28,289 nucleotides of DNA from assembly GCA_027943245.1 (NCBI GenBank), contig JANDJZ010000508.1, forward strand, positions 1 to 28,289. The letters are read 5' to 3'. Below the pieces are notes generated by a model, which saw only the letters and a program-made list of their open reading frames with translations, did not search any database and was not told the DNA's origin. A program made the position numbers and the translations under genes. The stretch comes from Acanthamoeba sp. SK_2022b (lineage: Eukaryota; Discosea; Longamoebia; Acanthamoebidae). This document shows, one piece after another, positions 1 through 10,947 of this stretch. The stretch's first letter is position 1, and each line of letters opens with the position of its first letter.

Positions 1-1211
1 GGCGCGTCGCGCGCGTGCTCCGCCGCGGAGTTCTCCCTCACGGTGCCACTCACGCCTGGTGTTGGTATGGCGTTGAGAATGACGACGACGCTGATGACGA
101 CGACTATGACGGCGATCGACCATCCCACTTGTGTTGCGTGGCCCTGCAGGTCCCGGGAGTGGCGGACATCGAGTGGGACAAGGCCCTGAGGTTCGAGCCG
201 GACTGCGCCGACGTGTCCGTCTCGATCGTGCCCGTCACGCAGTTCTACCAGCCGGCCGAGGAGACCTTCGTGTCCAACATCTTCGTCAAGACGCTCTCCA
301 ACTTTCCCGAGGGCTACGACATCATCAAGGCACCTCACTGCTCTCTCTCTCTCTCCCCCCCCCCCGTGGTCATGCAAGGGGCGACGACCGAGCCCGTTGG
401 GCTAACAACTCTTGTGGGGCGTGCTGTAGAACTCGAAGAACGTGGTGGTGGGGCGACTCATTGGAGACGGAGTGCGGGTGGTCCTCACCAGCGACGAGAC
501 CACCCCGTCCATCGTGTCCCGCAACGAGGTATCAATATCTGTTGCCCTCATGCTGGACCAGGCAATAATTGGTTTTATTTATTTAATTTCATTTTATTTT
601 ATTTATTTTTGTGACGATTATTTATTTGGTGATGCGCGCAGGGCAACGTCACGCTCTGCCTGTACTGGAGAACCGACGTGGGGCTGGAAGACTATCCCGC
701 CTACGACTTCGCCATGAGGTGACCCCCCCCCTTTCCTCCACCAATCCCGGCCTCGCTGAATTTCCTTTTTTTTTTTTGGACTCGTGCCTCACCTGCCGTT
801 TGGAGCGCAGCGACGCGGGGCTGACGAAGTGGACGCCCCTCAACGCCCCCATCACGCTCCGGGACAGCGGCATGGCCCTGTGCGGCATGTTCCCCCGCCC
901 GCTGCCCTCCTCCCTCCCCACCCTCTTCCCCATCCAACGGTACACCGCCCCTTTCCCTTTTTTGGGGTGTTGTCGCTATTTAAGTTCTCACCTTCCATTT
1001 TTGGGTTGTCGTGGGGGACAGGATCAACGGGTGGGAGGACACCAAGTTCATCGAGACGCAGAGCGACACCACGGTGGCCATGTTCTACTTTGCGGTGGCC
1101 CTCTACGCCATCCTTCTCCTCCCCAACTCCATGGCCATCATCAACCAGCTCTACCTCTTCTATCATGTACGCTCATACATACACGCACGCACGCACACAC
1201 GCACACTCTCA

Positions 1212-1247
<36 letters not shown>

Positions 1248-2515
1248 CACACCGCAGGAGCTGAACGATCTGGGAAGCAAGACGGTGGCGTCGGTGATGT
1301 GGACGTTCTTCTCCATGGGGCGCATCATCCACTTCTGCATCCAGGCCATCCTCATTCGTACGCGCGCCGCCCTTCCCTCGCTCGCTCGCTCGCTCGCGTT
1401 TGGTCTGCGGGCGCCGTAGTGACCGGCGAGTGGGCGGGGCAGTGCGGGTGATCTACTTCGCGATGCTGCCGACGGGCGTGTTGAACGACACCAACGTGGT
1501 GGTATACGTCATCCTGGGCGACCTCCCCGTCTACCTCTTCCTCAGCATCTACACCCTCCTCATCTTCTTCTGGTACCTCCCCTTCTTCCTTCCCAACAAC
1601 CACGCGTTATCGCTCACACACGCACACACGCACACGCACTTGCCAGGGTGGAGCTGGTGCACTGGACGCTAAAGACGGGTGGCAAGACGATGCTCAAGCG
1701 CATGAAGCTCATGTTCCTGTGCGTCAACGCCTTCATCTACCTCTTCCTCCTGGCCCTCGTCATCATCTTCATCGCCTTGCAGGCCAGCACCTCCACCACC
1801 GACGTACGCGCTTTCTCTCGGTGTGCTGTGAGATATGTGGCTATGCTCCTGCTGACGATTAACTTTTTCTTTTATCTTTTATCTTTTATCTTTTATATTT
1901 ATATTTTTCTTATTATATTTACAGACGTCGTGCAGCACGTCCTACTTCCTGGACGGCAGCGATCCGAACGGAGGACTGAAGGACGCGCGCAGGGGCCTGG
2001 CCATATTCTACCAGACGGTGATCATCTTCATCGCCCTCTGCCTCGCCATCGCGTTTTGCATCTACGGATCCGTCGTCATCTGGATGCTGGCCCGTATCAA
2101 GAGCATGAGCAAGAAGCTCGCCAGCATGAAGCGCAACAAGATGATCAAGGTGACATATTGCCCCTCCTCCTCCTCCGCGAGGGTGGTGCGTGTGGTGTGC
2201 TGATCGCGTGAGGGGGGAGGACAGTTTTCGGTGGTGCTGGTGATCTGCACGGTGGCGCTGCTGTGCATGTGCGGCTTCCTCCTCTACGGCACGATCGATC
2301 AGAGCGTGAGCGCCGTCGGGGCCATCGTGTTTGTGATCGTAGTGGAGATCGTGCCGCTCGTCCTGCTCATCTTCACGGTCTACGCCAAGCGGGCCAACCT
2401 CTTCTCCATCTGGTACTCGCGCGCACGAAGCCGTCTCTCTTCGGCCTCGCACTCTGCCTCTGGCTCGGACACCACCCGCTCCGTCAGCGACGAGGTCAGC
2501 CACAGCGCGGCCTAA
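1..2515 (+). CDS. Seven-transmembrane protein, TOM1/TOM3/GPR137-like, with N-terminal ectodomain (5' partial)
   Basis: Eleven exons are modelled: 1-58, about 160-329, 430-528, 642-718, 811-939, 1022-1166, 1258-1357, 1443-1572, 1647-1803, 1925-2149 and 2225-2515. They total 1581 nt in one frame (526 residues, start missing). The first 190 or so residues are soluble and contain NxT sites and cysteines. Seven hydrophobic segments follow, one or two per exon. The third helix, with motif LSIYTLLIFFWVEL, resembles the conserved third-helix segment of plant TOM1/TOM3 and animal GPR137. The C-terminal tail is Ser-rich. Family members sit in endomembranes (TOM1 in vacuolar membrane, GPR137 in lysosome); the location here is inference. 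The intron after base 329 appears to use a GC donor. The first acceptor is uncertain (150 or 160); 160 keeps the frame. An unrelated GPCR-like 7TM family is the alternative. Confidence 0.78.
1213..1246. repeat. (CA)n microsatellite in intron of the 7TM gene
   Basis: About 17 perfect CA units fill the 3' half of the intron 1167-1257 and end 11 bases before the acceptor. The repeat reads CA on the sense strand. Confidence 0.95.
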
Positions 2516-2903
2516 CACAAACCCACCAGTGTCCCTTGTACACACACACATCCACGCGCACTGTACCATTACCACTTCTCTGCACGCAACGTCCACTTCC
2601 TCTCTCCGAGTCATTGGCCCAAGCAAAGGGTGGGACCACTGGGCCCGAGCAGCATGGGAGCGAGCCCAACCCGTAAAATATACCACGGGCTCTAAGTAGA
2701 AGGCAGAGCTCTCGTTGGTGGTTCCGCCTCCCGCACTGCCCATGTCGCCGAAACCGTCGCCCACACGCGCGCGATGTATGCATTCCGTGGGTTGCCAGGC
2801 CCCCGCCCACCAGAGATAAAACGCCTTGTCTTGCGCAAATAAACTGTAATTGATTCCATCTCCCTCCTTCTATCCTCCTTTCATCATCTCTTCCACCCAC
2901 ACC
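2516..2903. other. Intergenic region with putative promoter of the phosphorylase gene
   Basis: This 388-bp spacer has no convincing coding sequence. The left part should hold the 3' UTR of the 7TM gene. A TATA-like GATAAAAC lies at about 2815-2822. A pyrimidine-rich leader (about 2858-2903) runs into the ATG at 2904. Assignment of TATA box and leader is inference from position and composition. Confidence 0.4.
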
Positions 2904-3791
2904 ATGTCTGCTTCTCCTCTTGGCATTATCGGCGGCACCAGCCTTCTCAACAGCTCCTACTTTGCTACTCTCGAGAAGAGGGTTATCTCCACGGAGCACG
3001 GTGATGTTAATCTTCATTTCGGGAATGGCTTCATCTTTTGCCAGCGCCACCACGCCGACCCTGCCAAGGAGTACACCCCGCCTCATCTTATCAACTTCCG
3101 CGCAATCATCGCAGGCTTTAAGCAGAGCGGCGTTGAGGTACAGCCAGTTCTTAAGCTGCAGCTTCAGATTCTCCCCACGGCGTGCCTCACCATTCCTACC
3201 TCTCTGTAGAAAGTGCTCTCGTTTGGCAGCACCGGCTCGTTGAAGAAGGAGATCGGCCTCGGCTCTGTGGTCATTCCCGACGACTTCTTCAACCTCTTCA
3301 ACCAGGTCTCGTTCTACGATGATGGCCGTGCTCACATCGTTGCCAACATCGATGCCGGCTTCAGGCAGGAAGTCATTGACGTCATTAACAGCAAGAACAC
3401 CGACGGCTCCATTCCCCTCCACGTTGGTGGCACCTACGTGCAGACCTCGGGGCCGAGGATGGAGACCAAGGCTGAGATTCGCGTCATCGCGCAGTGGGGA
3501 GAAGTGGTGCGCGCCTTTCCCGCCAAAGAATTGCTTGCAATCATCGACCAACGCTAGATTTCGTGATCTCTGGAACAGGTGGCGATGACGGCTGCCCACG
3601 AGGTGACCCTCCTGTGCGAGCAAGGCATGAAGTCGGCGATGATCTGCATGGTTGATAACTACGCCAACGGCATTGTGGAGAAGCCGCTCACCATGGCCGA
3701 GTTCAAGGAAGGCGTGAAGAAGAACGAAAAGGTCGTCGAGAGCGTGCTCGACTGGATGCTCGAGCACTTCGTTGTTCCCCACAGGCAGTAG
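2904..3791 (+). CDS. Purine-nucleoside / methylthio-nucleoside phosphorylase family protein
   Basis: Three exons (2904-3137, 3210-3506, 3579-3791) give 247 residues; both introns are phase 0. The protein carries the fold signatures of the trimeric PNP/MTAP (type II nucleoside phosphorylase) family: phosphate-loop GIIGGTSL at residues 7-14, FGSTGSLK at 83-90, a GPRMETKAEIR block in exon 2 and VAMTAAHE at 178-185. These enzymes phosphorolyse (methylthio)purine nucleosides to base plus sugar-1-phosphate in purine or methionine salvage in the cytosol. The base-recognition stretch reads VDNYANG (202-208). The Asn there resembles 6-oxopurine phosphorylases rather than the Asp typical of MTAP. Substrate could therefore be inosine/guanosine or methylthioinosine instead of methylthioadenosine; this is inference. 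Length is slightly short for the family (about 260-290). Confidence 0.9.
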
Positions 3792-3873
3792 AAGGATACC
3801 TACTACCTGCCTTCTTGTTTCAGTAATCAATCCCACAAAACCATTCTACAAACGCTGCCCCTTGCAATCTTCT

Positions 3874-4161
3874 TTACTGTTCTTTCGTACTCCCGGCGAC
3901 ACGAGGGGGGTTAGCGTTAAAAATGGACGCCGCAACCTCTGGATCGAGGAGGGCGAAGCGCTTCAAGACGATCAAGTCTTGGCGCCCTTCATCGAGGAGG
4001 GATCTGATCTGCGTCTCCGAGCTGATGTCACGGCGCAGCAGGAACAATTCTCGTACATTGAGGCTTAGTTGCTTGCGCGTTTTATCGAAGGGGAATTGCC
4101 GAGAGGCCCTCTGCAGCTCGCGGTACAGGCTCAATGCTTCCGCCTTGGTTGTCCTCTGCAT
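3874..4161 (-). CDS. LYR-motif (complex 1 LYR-like) small mitochondrial protein
   Basis: Single-exon ORF of 95 residues starting at ATG 4161 and ending TAA 3874. The hallmark ALSLYREL segment (LYR at 12-14) sits near the N terminus. It is followed by a helical basic/hydrophobic pattern with a conserved-looking Phe (RQFPF) and a C-terminal helix ending DLIVLKRF. LYR proteins are small three-helix mitochondrial factors that bind acyl-carrier protein and help iron-sulfur or respiratory complex assembly. The second half, with a basic 'DLxVLKR', recalls ISD11/LYRM4, but LYRM1, 2 or 9 relationships cannot be separated by eye. It converges on the phosphorylase gene with only 82 bp between the two stops. 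Its 5' flank is purine-rich on the sense strand. Confidence 0.78.
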   Translation of the reverse strand: MQRTTKAEALSLYRELQRASRQFPFDKTRKQLSLNVRELFLLRRDISSETQIRSLLDEGRQDLIVLKRFALLDPEVAASIFNANPPRVAGSTKEQ

Positions 4162-4354
4162 CTTTGATGTTGATTGTTCTTTGTTTTTCTCTTCTTTTCT
4201 CTTTCCCCTTTTCTCTCCGCCTTGCCTCTTTGTGCACCCTCATCAAGCATAGGGCTGCAGATACTGCAGCGGCGTGTTGTGTGTGTTCGTAAACGCTGGC
4301 TCGGCCAGCAAACAAATGGGTGTTGCCAACTTGGGGGACATGTGTACACTTGGT

Positions 4355-6975
4355 TCAGAGCATCTCTTCGGCATTGACGGCGTCGACCGTGGTGAGCGTC
4401 TGTGAGGCGCCCTTGTTGGCCACCTCGACAAAGAAGGGCGCGAAGTTGCGGATGATGTCCTCCTCTCCGGGCGCCCTCCTGCGGCGCCAGGCCACCAGGC
4501 CCAGGCCCGCCAGACAGGCCGTGGCGGAGGCCAGGGCGAGCAGACCGCCGCCGATGCCGGCGGCCAGGCCCACCACTGCCGACCCGTCGGACGACTTGGC
4601 TTGCGCGACGGCTGGCGACGGGGTGCCCGAAGGCGACGACGACGGAGAGCTCGAAGCGGAGGGCGAGGCGGGCGATGAGGATGTCGTGGGGGAAGTCGAC
4701 GACGGCGGGCTGGGCGACGACGAAGGCGAGGGGCTGGGAGTGCCAGAAGGCGTCTCGCTCGGGGTGGTGGACGGCGAAGGCGAGGGGGTGGGGGTGCCAG
4801 AAGGCGTCTCGCTCGGGGTGGTGGACGGGGAAGGCGTGGCGGAGGGCGTCTCGCTGGGCGAGGTCGAAGGAGAGGAGCTAGGGGACGGGGTCTGGCTGGG
4901 AGAAGGAGAGGGGGACTCGCTCGGGGAAGGCGTGGCCGTCGTCGTGGGAGACGGCGTCAGCGAGGGCGACGGCGTCGGAGTCACGGTGGGCGTGAGCGAG
5001 GCAGAAGGGGTGGGCGTCACGGAGGGCGTCGACGAGAGGGAGGGCGAAGGCGTTGGAGTCGCGGAGGGCGTGAGCGAGGCCGACGGCGTGGGCGTCACGG
5101 AGGGCGTGGGCGTGAGCGAGGGCGTGGCGGTCGGGGTAGTCGAGGGGGTGGCCGAGATCGAGGGGGTCGGCGACGTGGTGGGGCTGGCCGAGGGGCAGGT
5201 CACGGGCACGCCGTTGGTGCAGCAGGTGGCGTTGGTGATCGACTTTTTGTTGTCGACGCACACGCAGGTCTGGCACGGGCCCGCCGTGCAGGTCTCGCCC
5301 GTCGGGCAGAACTCGAAGCCGCAGGTCGACGGCCGGTTGGCCGGGGTGAGGTAGGCGTTGAGGAACATGCGGCGGCCGTTGGTCATGAGCTGCGAGGCGC
5401 CGGTGTACTCGTGGGCGCCCATGAAGAAGACCATGCCGCCCGTGATGTCGTCCGTGACCTTGGTGGCGCTCGAAATGTACAGCCGTCCGCCCGTCGTCGC
5501 GTTCACCGCCGACGGGTTGTTGTAGACGTGCGGGTAGGCGTTGGGCTGCCACCAACTGTTCGATCGGGGAGCAATTGATATGAGTTTCGAAATGATTTCG
5601 TAACAATCTCATTACGTTGATGGTGGGCGAGAACGTACTTGGCCTCGTTGGCGTAGTAGGAGCCGAGAAAGCCCGTGGGGGCGGCGAGGGAGAACTCGGT
5701 GGTCACCCCGGAGTTGGAGCCGTCGATGGAGCCGATGAGCTGCGAGAAGGGGAGGTCGGGGTAGGGGAACACGAGGTTCTGGTTGGTCGTGCTGCCGGTG
5801 GTGACGCCGTACTTACTCATGAAGCCGCTCCCGAGCACGCGGTTCTCGTAGCTGTTGATGGCTACACACGCACAACAAGAGGGGGGGAGGTGAGGTCTCT
5901 GCAAGAGACAAGCCCATAGAATGAATAGAAGAACATGAAGGATCTCTCTACCGGCGCACTGGGCGAAGAAGTTGCCGCCGCTGTTGACAAAGTTCTGGAC
6001 GGAGGACAGGTAGGCCGGGGCGGTCACGTCAAAGACGTAGTGCGGCTCGGCGAAGAGGGAGTAGCAGCTGCTCGCATCGAGCGACGACACAACCGTGGAC
6101 GAGGCCGTCTGGTTCACCGCCACGAAGTGGGTGCCATCGACCAACCCTGCGGTTATCTCGATGGGTCAGCCAACTACTTACGCACGCTCAGAGAGAGAGA
6201 GAGTAAGAGGAGAAAGAGAGAGAGAGAGGCGTGTACCGGCGGCGGTAAGAACGCGAACGAGCGTGGCAGAGTAGCTGGAGAGGTTGGAGAGCATGGCCTT
6301 GGGCCGGGTGATGAGCGTGTGCCTCACATCGATGGTGGCCGCCTCGTCCAGAATGAAGACGGTCACGTCAGTGAACTTGGCCGAGGCGATCACGCTCTGC
6401 ACCGTGGTCGCGTAGCTCGCCGGGATGACGATCGGGCCGCCGGCGAACGAGATGGTCGCAGAGCTCGCCGACGTCGTGTTGCTCTGTAACGTGTCGACAA
6501 AAAAGTCAGAGCGCTGCGCTCCGGAAGTGGGCAGAGGGGCACGTACGCGGTGAGCCTTTGCGGTAAAGTCGACGCCATCCTTGGCCTTGCCGGACCGAAT
6601 GGCCCAGTAGACGGGCACGTCGGCGTAGAGCAGGTACACGGCGAGACCTGGTGGCCATCACGCAAGCACTACGGGTCAGCCGACGATCAACAACACATTC
6701 ACCTCCTCATCTCAGGTGGCTGTAGATGGTTTCGGCGGTGCAAGGGGAAACGGACCGTAGGCGCGGATGTTGAAGATGCCATTGGCATTCTGCTGGTCGT
6801 CCATGGCGATGACGTAGGACCCGGCGGCGAGCGTCTTGAGGTTGGCGAGGGGTGTGGGGAGGTCCGGGTAGCCCTGCAGCTTGGTGGAGGTCACAGCGCT
6901 CTCGGAGGTCGGCGTGCCACAAAAAAGAACGAAGACTACCGCAACGACCGAAAGAACGAAGGCCCGCGTCGCCAT
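4355..6975 (-). CDS. Mucin-like single-pass cell-surface protein with unfamiliar N-terminal ectodomain
   Basis: Six exons (6756-6975, 6547-6647, 6237-6483, 5952-6146, 5639-5861, 4355-5555) total 2187 nt, giving 728 residues. Order: signal peptide about 1-27 with a Val/Phe-rich core ending SESA; globular ectodomain about 28-400; a nine-cysteine module at 407-449; a Pro/Ser/Thr stalk of TPS/SPS repeats at about 450-640; one TM helix at about 656-685; an RRRR stop-transfer at 686; and a 39-residue tail. The stalk should be heavily O-glycosylated and extended, as in mucins and amoebal adhesins. The ectodomain contains [26 protein letters not shown] and [15 protein letters not shown]. The last of these looks like a strand-Cys turn of a class I amidotransferase-like fold. 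I do not recognise a named domain. A surface adhesin or cyst-wall role is possible but unproven. Confidence 0.85.
4610..5210. repeat. Coding Ser/Pro/Thr repeat region of the mucin-like gene
   Basis: Imperfect tandem units, several about 54-60 bp long (for example starting near 4740 and 4798 with the same GCCAGAAGGCGTCTCGCTCG core), encode the TPS/SPS stalk on the minus strand. Nearly identical adjacent units suggest recent expansion. Confidence 0.85.
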
Positions 6976-7347
6976 TGTCCGGAGGAGAGTAGCGGAGTGG
7001 AGGTTTCGTGGGGGCAATTGTGGGAGGCCAGTGGGTACTACCAATGCCAATGATTAGTATGTACCGTGGTGCACTCGTTGAACGTCGTGGTGTACTGAAT
7101 GGTGCTACTGTGCAGTGTGATTTGTTTTTAAAAAGCACTTAAAATTGGCCAATAAGAAGGCAAGGATACCGTTGCTAGCCAACATGAAAGTCCCATTGGA
7201 TGTTAAAAAAGTCCTGGTGAGTAGGTATTGCGTCTTCCCAGGCATGTAGTCAAAGAGATGAGGCGTTGCCTAGCTCCTCTTATCCCACACCTCATGGCAC
7301 AACCGTGCGTGTGGCAAAAAAATGTGCACAGCAGGTGGGGGAGCATC
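6976..7347 (-). promoter_or_regulatory. Spacer with probable promoter of the mucin-like gene
   Basis: These 372 bp separate the start of the mucin-like gene (6975) from the stop of the aminopeptidase (7348); both are on the minus strand. On the minus strand a TATA-like TTTTTAAAAA lies around 7126-7137 and a CCAAT element within the palindrome ATTGGCCAAT around 7144-7153, about 160 bp upstream of the ATG. No coding sequence is supported here. The promoter call is inferred from motif position only. Confidence 0.35.
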
Positions 7348-9260
7348 CTAGGCGTGCGCAGCGAGCCAGGCGGCGACGGAGGCCAGGTTGGCGGACAGCC
7401 AACGGATGCGGAACTCTATCGTCTCCACCGACTGATCAATGGCCCGCGACCCGCCCTCCACAAAGTGGTCTGTCGTGTGCCCCACGTTTACACGTATTTT
7501 TTAAATAAAATAAAATAAAGTTAAATAAAATAAAATAAAATAAAATAAAATAAAATAAAATAAAGGAGGTGTTGCTGTACCCTTGAAGAACTGTTTGACC
7601 TCGGCAAGCTTGGCCTCGGTGGAGAAGTGGGTCGAGACGGCCTTGATGAGGCTCTCGATGAGGAAGTGTCCGCCGCCGTAGCGCTCGTAGAACACGTCGT
7701 AGTTGTCGCGGAAGAACTCCCACGCGAGCCCCGTGCCGGCCGGGTTGTTGGCGACGAGCGCCACCACCCGCACGGTGTCCTGCGACCGCACCAGCGGCGA
7801 CAGCGAGAGGCGCAGCGTGCGCTGCAGGAGGTAGGGCTCCCGCGCGTAGGCCAGCGCCGACAGAGCGCGCAGCTTCTCCGCGGCCACGTTTGCGCTCTGG
7901 TATCTGCTCGCGCGTTTCCCGGTTACCGTGTTGTGTGCATGACATGCGTGTGTATATGCGTGCGTGTATGATGTGTGTGTGATGTAGGGGGGGGGGGGCG
8001 CACCGTTGGAGCATCCATTCGTAGGCGTCGAGGCCGCCGGTGTTGACGGCAGCCCTGTAAACGGCGTTGCGGAGGTCCTGCGGGACCTCGGTGCCGTTCG
8101 CCACTGTCGCGCCAAAGAGGCGTGCGTGTGAGGCAAACCCCCAAAAAAGGGGAGGGAGGGAGCAAATAAATAAATAAATAAAGGAAGGTTAGATCGACGT
8201 GTGTACCGAGCGCCTTGAATAGCTGGTTGGCCGTGTCGATCGATGGCCTGCCAGACACTTGCGTGAGTGCACGCGCGCCAATGGGCGAGTGGGGGGGGGG
8301 GTGCAGGCGCGCGCGTACTGGTGGCCGAGGGAGACGGCGTTGGCGAGGAGGAGGCTGCGGAGGAGCTTGGTGAGGTGCGGCTCCGAGGCTCCGACGGCCG
8401 GCGAGGGCGCCCAGCCGACCTGTCCCAGGGCGTTGGCCATGAGGCCCAGGACGTGCTTCTGGAAGAGGCCGTAGCAGTCCTCGTAGCGGAGGAGGCCGCC
8501 CATGGCGTTGAACCCGGACAGGGCCATGGCCCACACCGTGTAGTCGCCCTCCTTCTCCAGGAACCGCGTGAGGCTCAGCGCCTGCGTTGTTACAAGTGTT
8601 ATTAATAAATTTAAATATTAAAATAAAATAAAATAAAATAAAATAAAATAATGGAAAACGCATCAGGGAGCCGTACGGCGACGGGAGTGGTGAGTCCGGC
8701 CTGGGCAAAGGCGAACATGTCGTCTACGAGGCCAGCCCTGTCCATGGCCTGCAGGCACGATCATGGGCTCGTGCGGTCAGACACTCCCCCTCCCCCCTCT
8801 CCCCCCAAGGAGGACCCCGTGCGTGCGTGCGTGCGCGCGATCGCGGGAGGTGTACCTGAATGGGCGAGTTGGGGACCTGGGACAGGGGGACAGCGAGCGC
8901 CTCGTACATGGAGGGCGGGTAGAGGACGCGGTAGTAGCCCGCCTGCCCCACGTTGCCCAGCAGGTAGCCGTCCTGGCTCTCGTCGAACGGGATCCTAGCC
9001 GAACGCGTCTGATAAATTGTTCGGCGCGTCAGCCACGCACAAATACGCCTCGTGATCGAATCGATCAGCGCAAGCACGCAAGCACGGCGCACACCTTGGG
9101 CAGAGGCTTGAGGGTCGGAGAACTGCTGTGCGTCCTGTAGACAAAGGGGACCCACCACAGCGTGGGGTCCTCCTCCTCGGCGCCCTTGGACTTGTTGCCG
9201 TTGACCAGGAACCGACGCTGGTGATCGCGCGCGTTCGCTCGTCTTAGCGACACGCGTATG

Positions 9261-9324
<64 letters not shown>

Positions 9325-10874
9325 CAGTGAACCTGGGTAATCTCCAATTCGGGTTGAGCGCCGGGGGCTGCCTTGAGCTCAAGGTAGGGGAAGCCGACCT
9401 GACTGGTCCAGGTGTCCATCATGGTGGCGATGTCCAGCGGGCCGACGCTCTTGGTCGCCTCCGACAGGGCGTGCCACAGGTCCGCGGTCTCGGCGTTGCC
9501 GTACTTGTGGGCCTCCTGTCCTCCCGATTATTATTTATTTATTTATTTATTTATTATTTATCGCGCCACACCTCACGTAGGAGCCGCACCAAATAGTCAT
9601 GGATGCCGTTTTGGAAGAGCTTAGGAGCTGTGTGTTGTGGTTGTAGTGGTAGTGGTAGTGGTAGTGGTAGTGGTAGTGGTAGTGGTAGTGGTAGTGGTAG
9701 TGGCAGTGGTAGTGGTAGTGGTAGTGGTTGTGTTAGAAAGGACTCGTGGAGATCACAAAAAGAGTTGGTATCGGCGCACCTTGGGTGAAGGTGCCCAGGT
9801 AGGCCTCCAGCATTCGGATGATGCTGTCAGCATCACGCAACGCAACGCAACGCAACGCAACGCAACGCAACGCAACGCAACGCAACGCAACGCAAGAATC
9901 GAGACGAGGAGAAGGGCTCAGTTGGGCAGACGCGTCGCGTTGGCGGGGCGGCCGAGAACGTACCTGGCGCCCTTGGAGTAGGAAATGGAGTCGAACAGTT
10001 GGCCGATCTCCGACGGATGCTTCACGTCCACGGCGATGGCGTGAGAAGTGCGCAGGGCATCCAGCTCCATCGCGCTTCGTCAATGAAAAAACGCGACATC
10101 GTTAGTTGTGCAAAAAAGCGACGATTATAACAGCAGCAATATTATTATTATTATTATTATTAAAAGAAATTAATTTAGAAAGTTGAGGAATGCCACGCAC
10201 GTGCTTCGGTCATCGTAGAGGAACTGTTCCCACATGCTCCACTCGGGATGGATGAAGTTGACGCCTTTGTACTCCATGAACGACGCAAAGCCCTCATTGA
10301 GCCACAGGTCGTTCCACCACTGCCAGCAAACAGTCGAGAGAGAGAGAGAGAGAGAGAGAAGAAAGCCGTGCGTGAGCCATCCACGGACGGCAAGGTGCAC
10401 CAGGTGCGGGGTGGTGCCTACCTTCATGGTGACCAGGTTGCCGAACCACTGGTGGGCCAGCTCGTGAGCGATAACAACGGCGACGCGCTGCTTATCGGAG
10501 GCCGACGACTGACGCGGGTCGTAGAGGAGCGCCGTCTGGCGGAACGTGATGAGGCCCCAGTTCTGTACAACACCAATGTGATCGCTTTAGCAAACGCAAT
10601 AAAAATAAATTAAAAATAATTTAATAAAATAAATATAAAATTAATTTAATAAAAATAAATATATGAAAAAAAGGATAAAACAAGACGTGCGGTAATTGGC
10701 CAAGGCAGCACAGCACCTCCATGGCGCCGGCCGAGTAGTCGGGGATGGCGATGAGGTCGAGCTTGCTCAACGGGAACGGAATGCCGTAGTAGTCAGTGTA
10801 GTTTCCCAGCACGTACTTACCCACCTGCACCCGCCCGTGTTAGGAAAAGTGGGCCCCACAGCTGGATGCGGTGC

Positions 10875-10947
<73 letters not shown>

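Noticed and set aside
1919..2764. A 281-codon minus-strand frame over the 3' end of the 7TM gene.
   Set aside because: It lies antisense to two transmembrane exons and gives an Arg/His/Asp-rich protein without features.
2496..3836. A 446-codon open frame on the minus strand across the whole phosphorylase gene.
   Set aside because: It runs antisense through exons and introns of a well-supported gene. Its protein is Leu/His/Val-rich low-information sequence and no domain is recognisable; it fits a codon-bias shadow.
4320..5354. A 344-codon plus-strand frame rich in Gly-Asp-Gly-Val-Glu.
   Set aside because: It is the complement of the Pro/Ser/Thr stalk repeats of the mucin-like gene. The minus-strand reading has a signal peptide, cysteine module, TM helix and closing intron phases.
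9643..9895. Regularly spaced short repeats resembling a CRISPR array.
   Set aside because: The units are 5-6 bp and contiguous with no unique spacers, inside introns of a eukaryotic gene.
9637..9981. Repetitive Val/Gly and Arg-Asn-Ala-Thr polypeptides.
   Set aside because: They are translations of the GTAGTG and CGCAA microsatellites inside introns.
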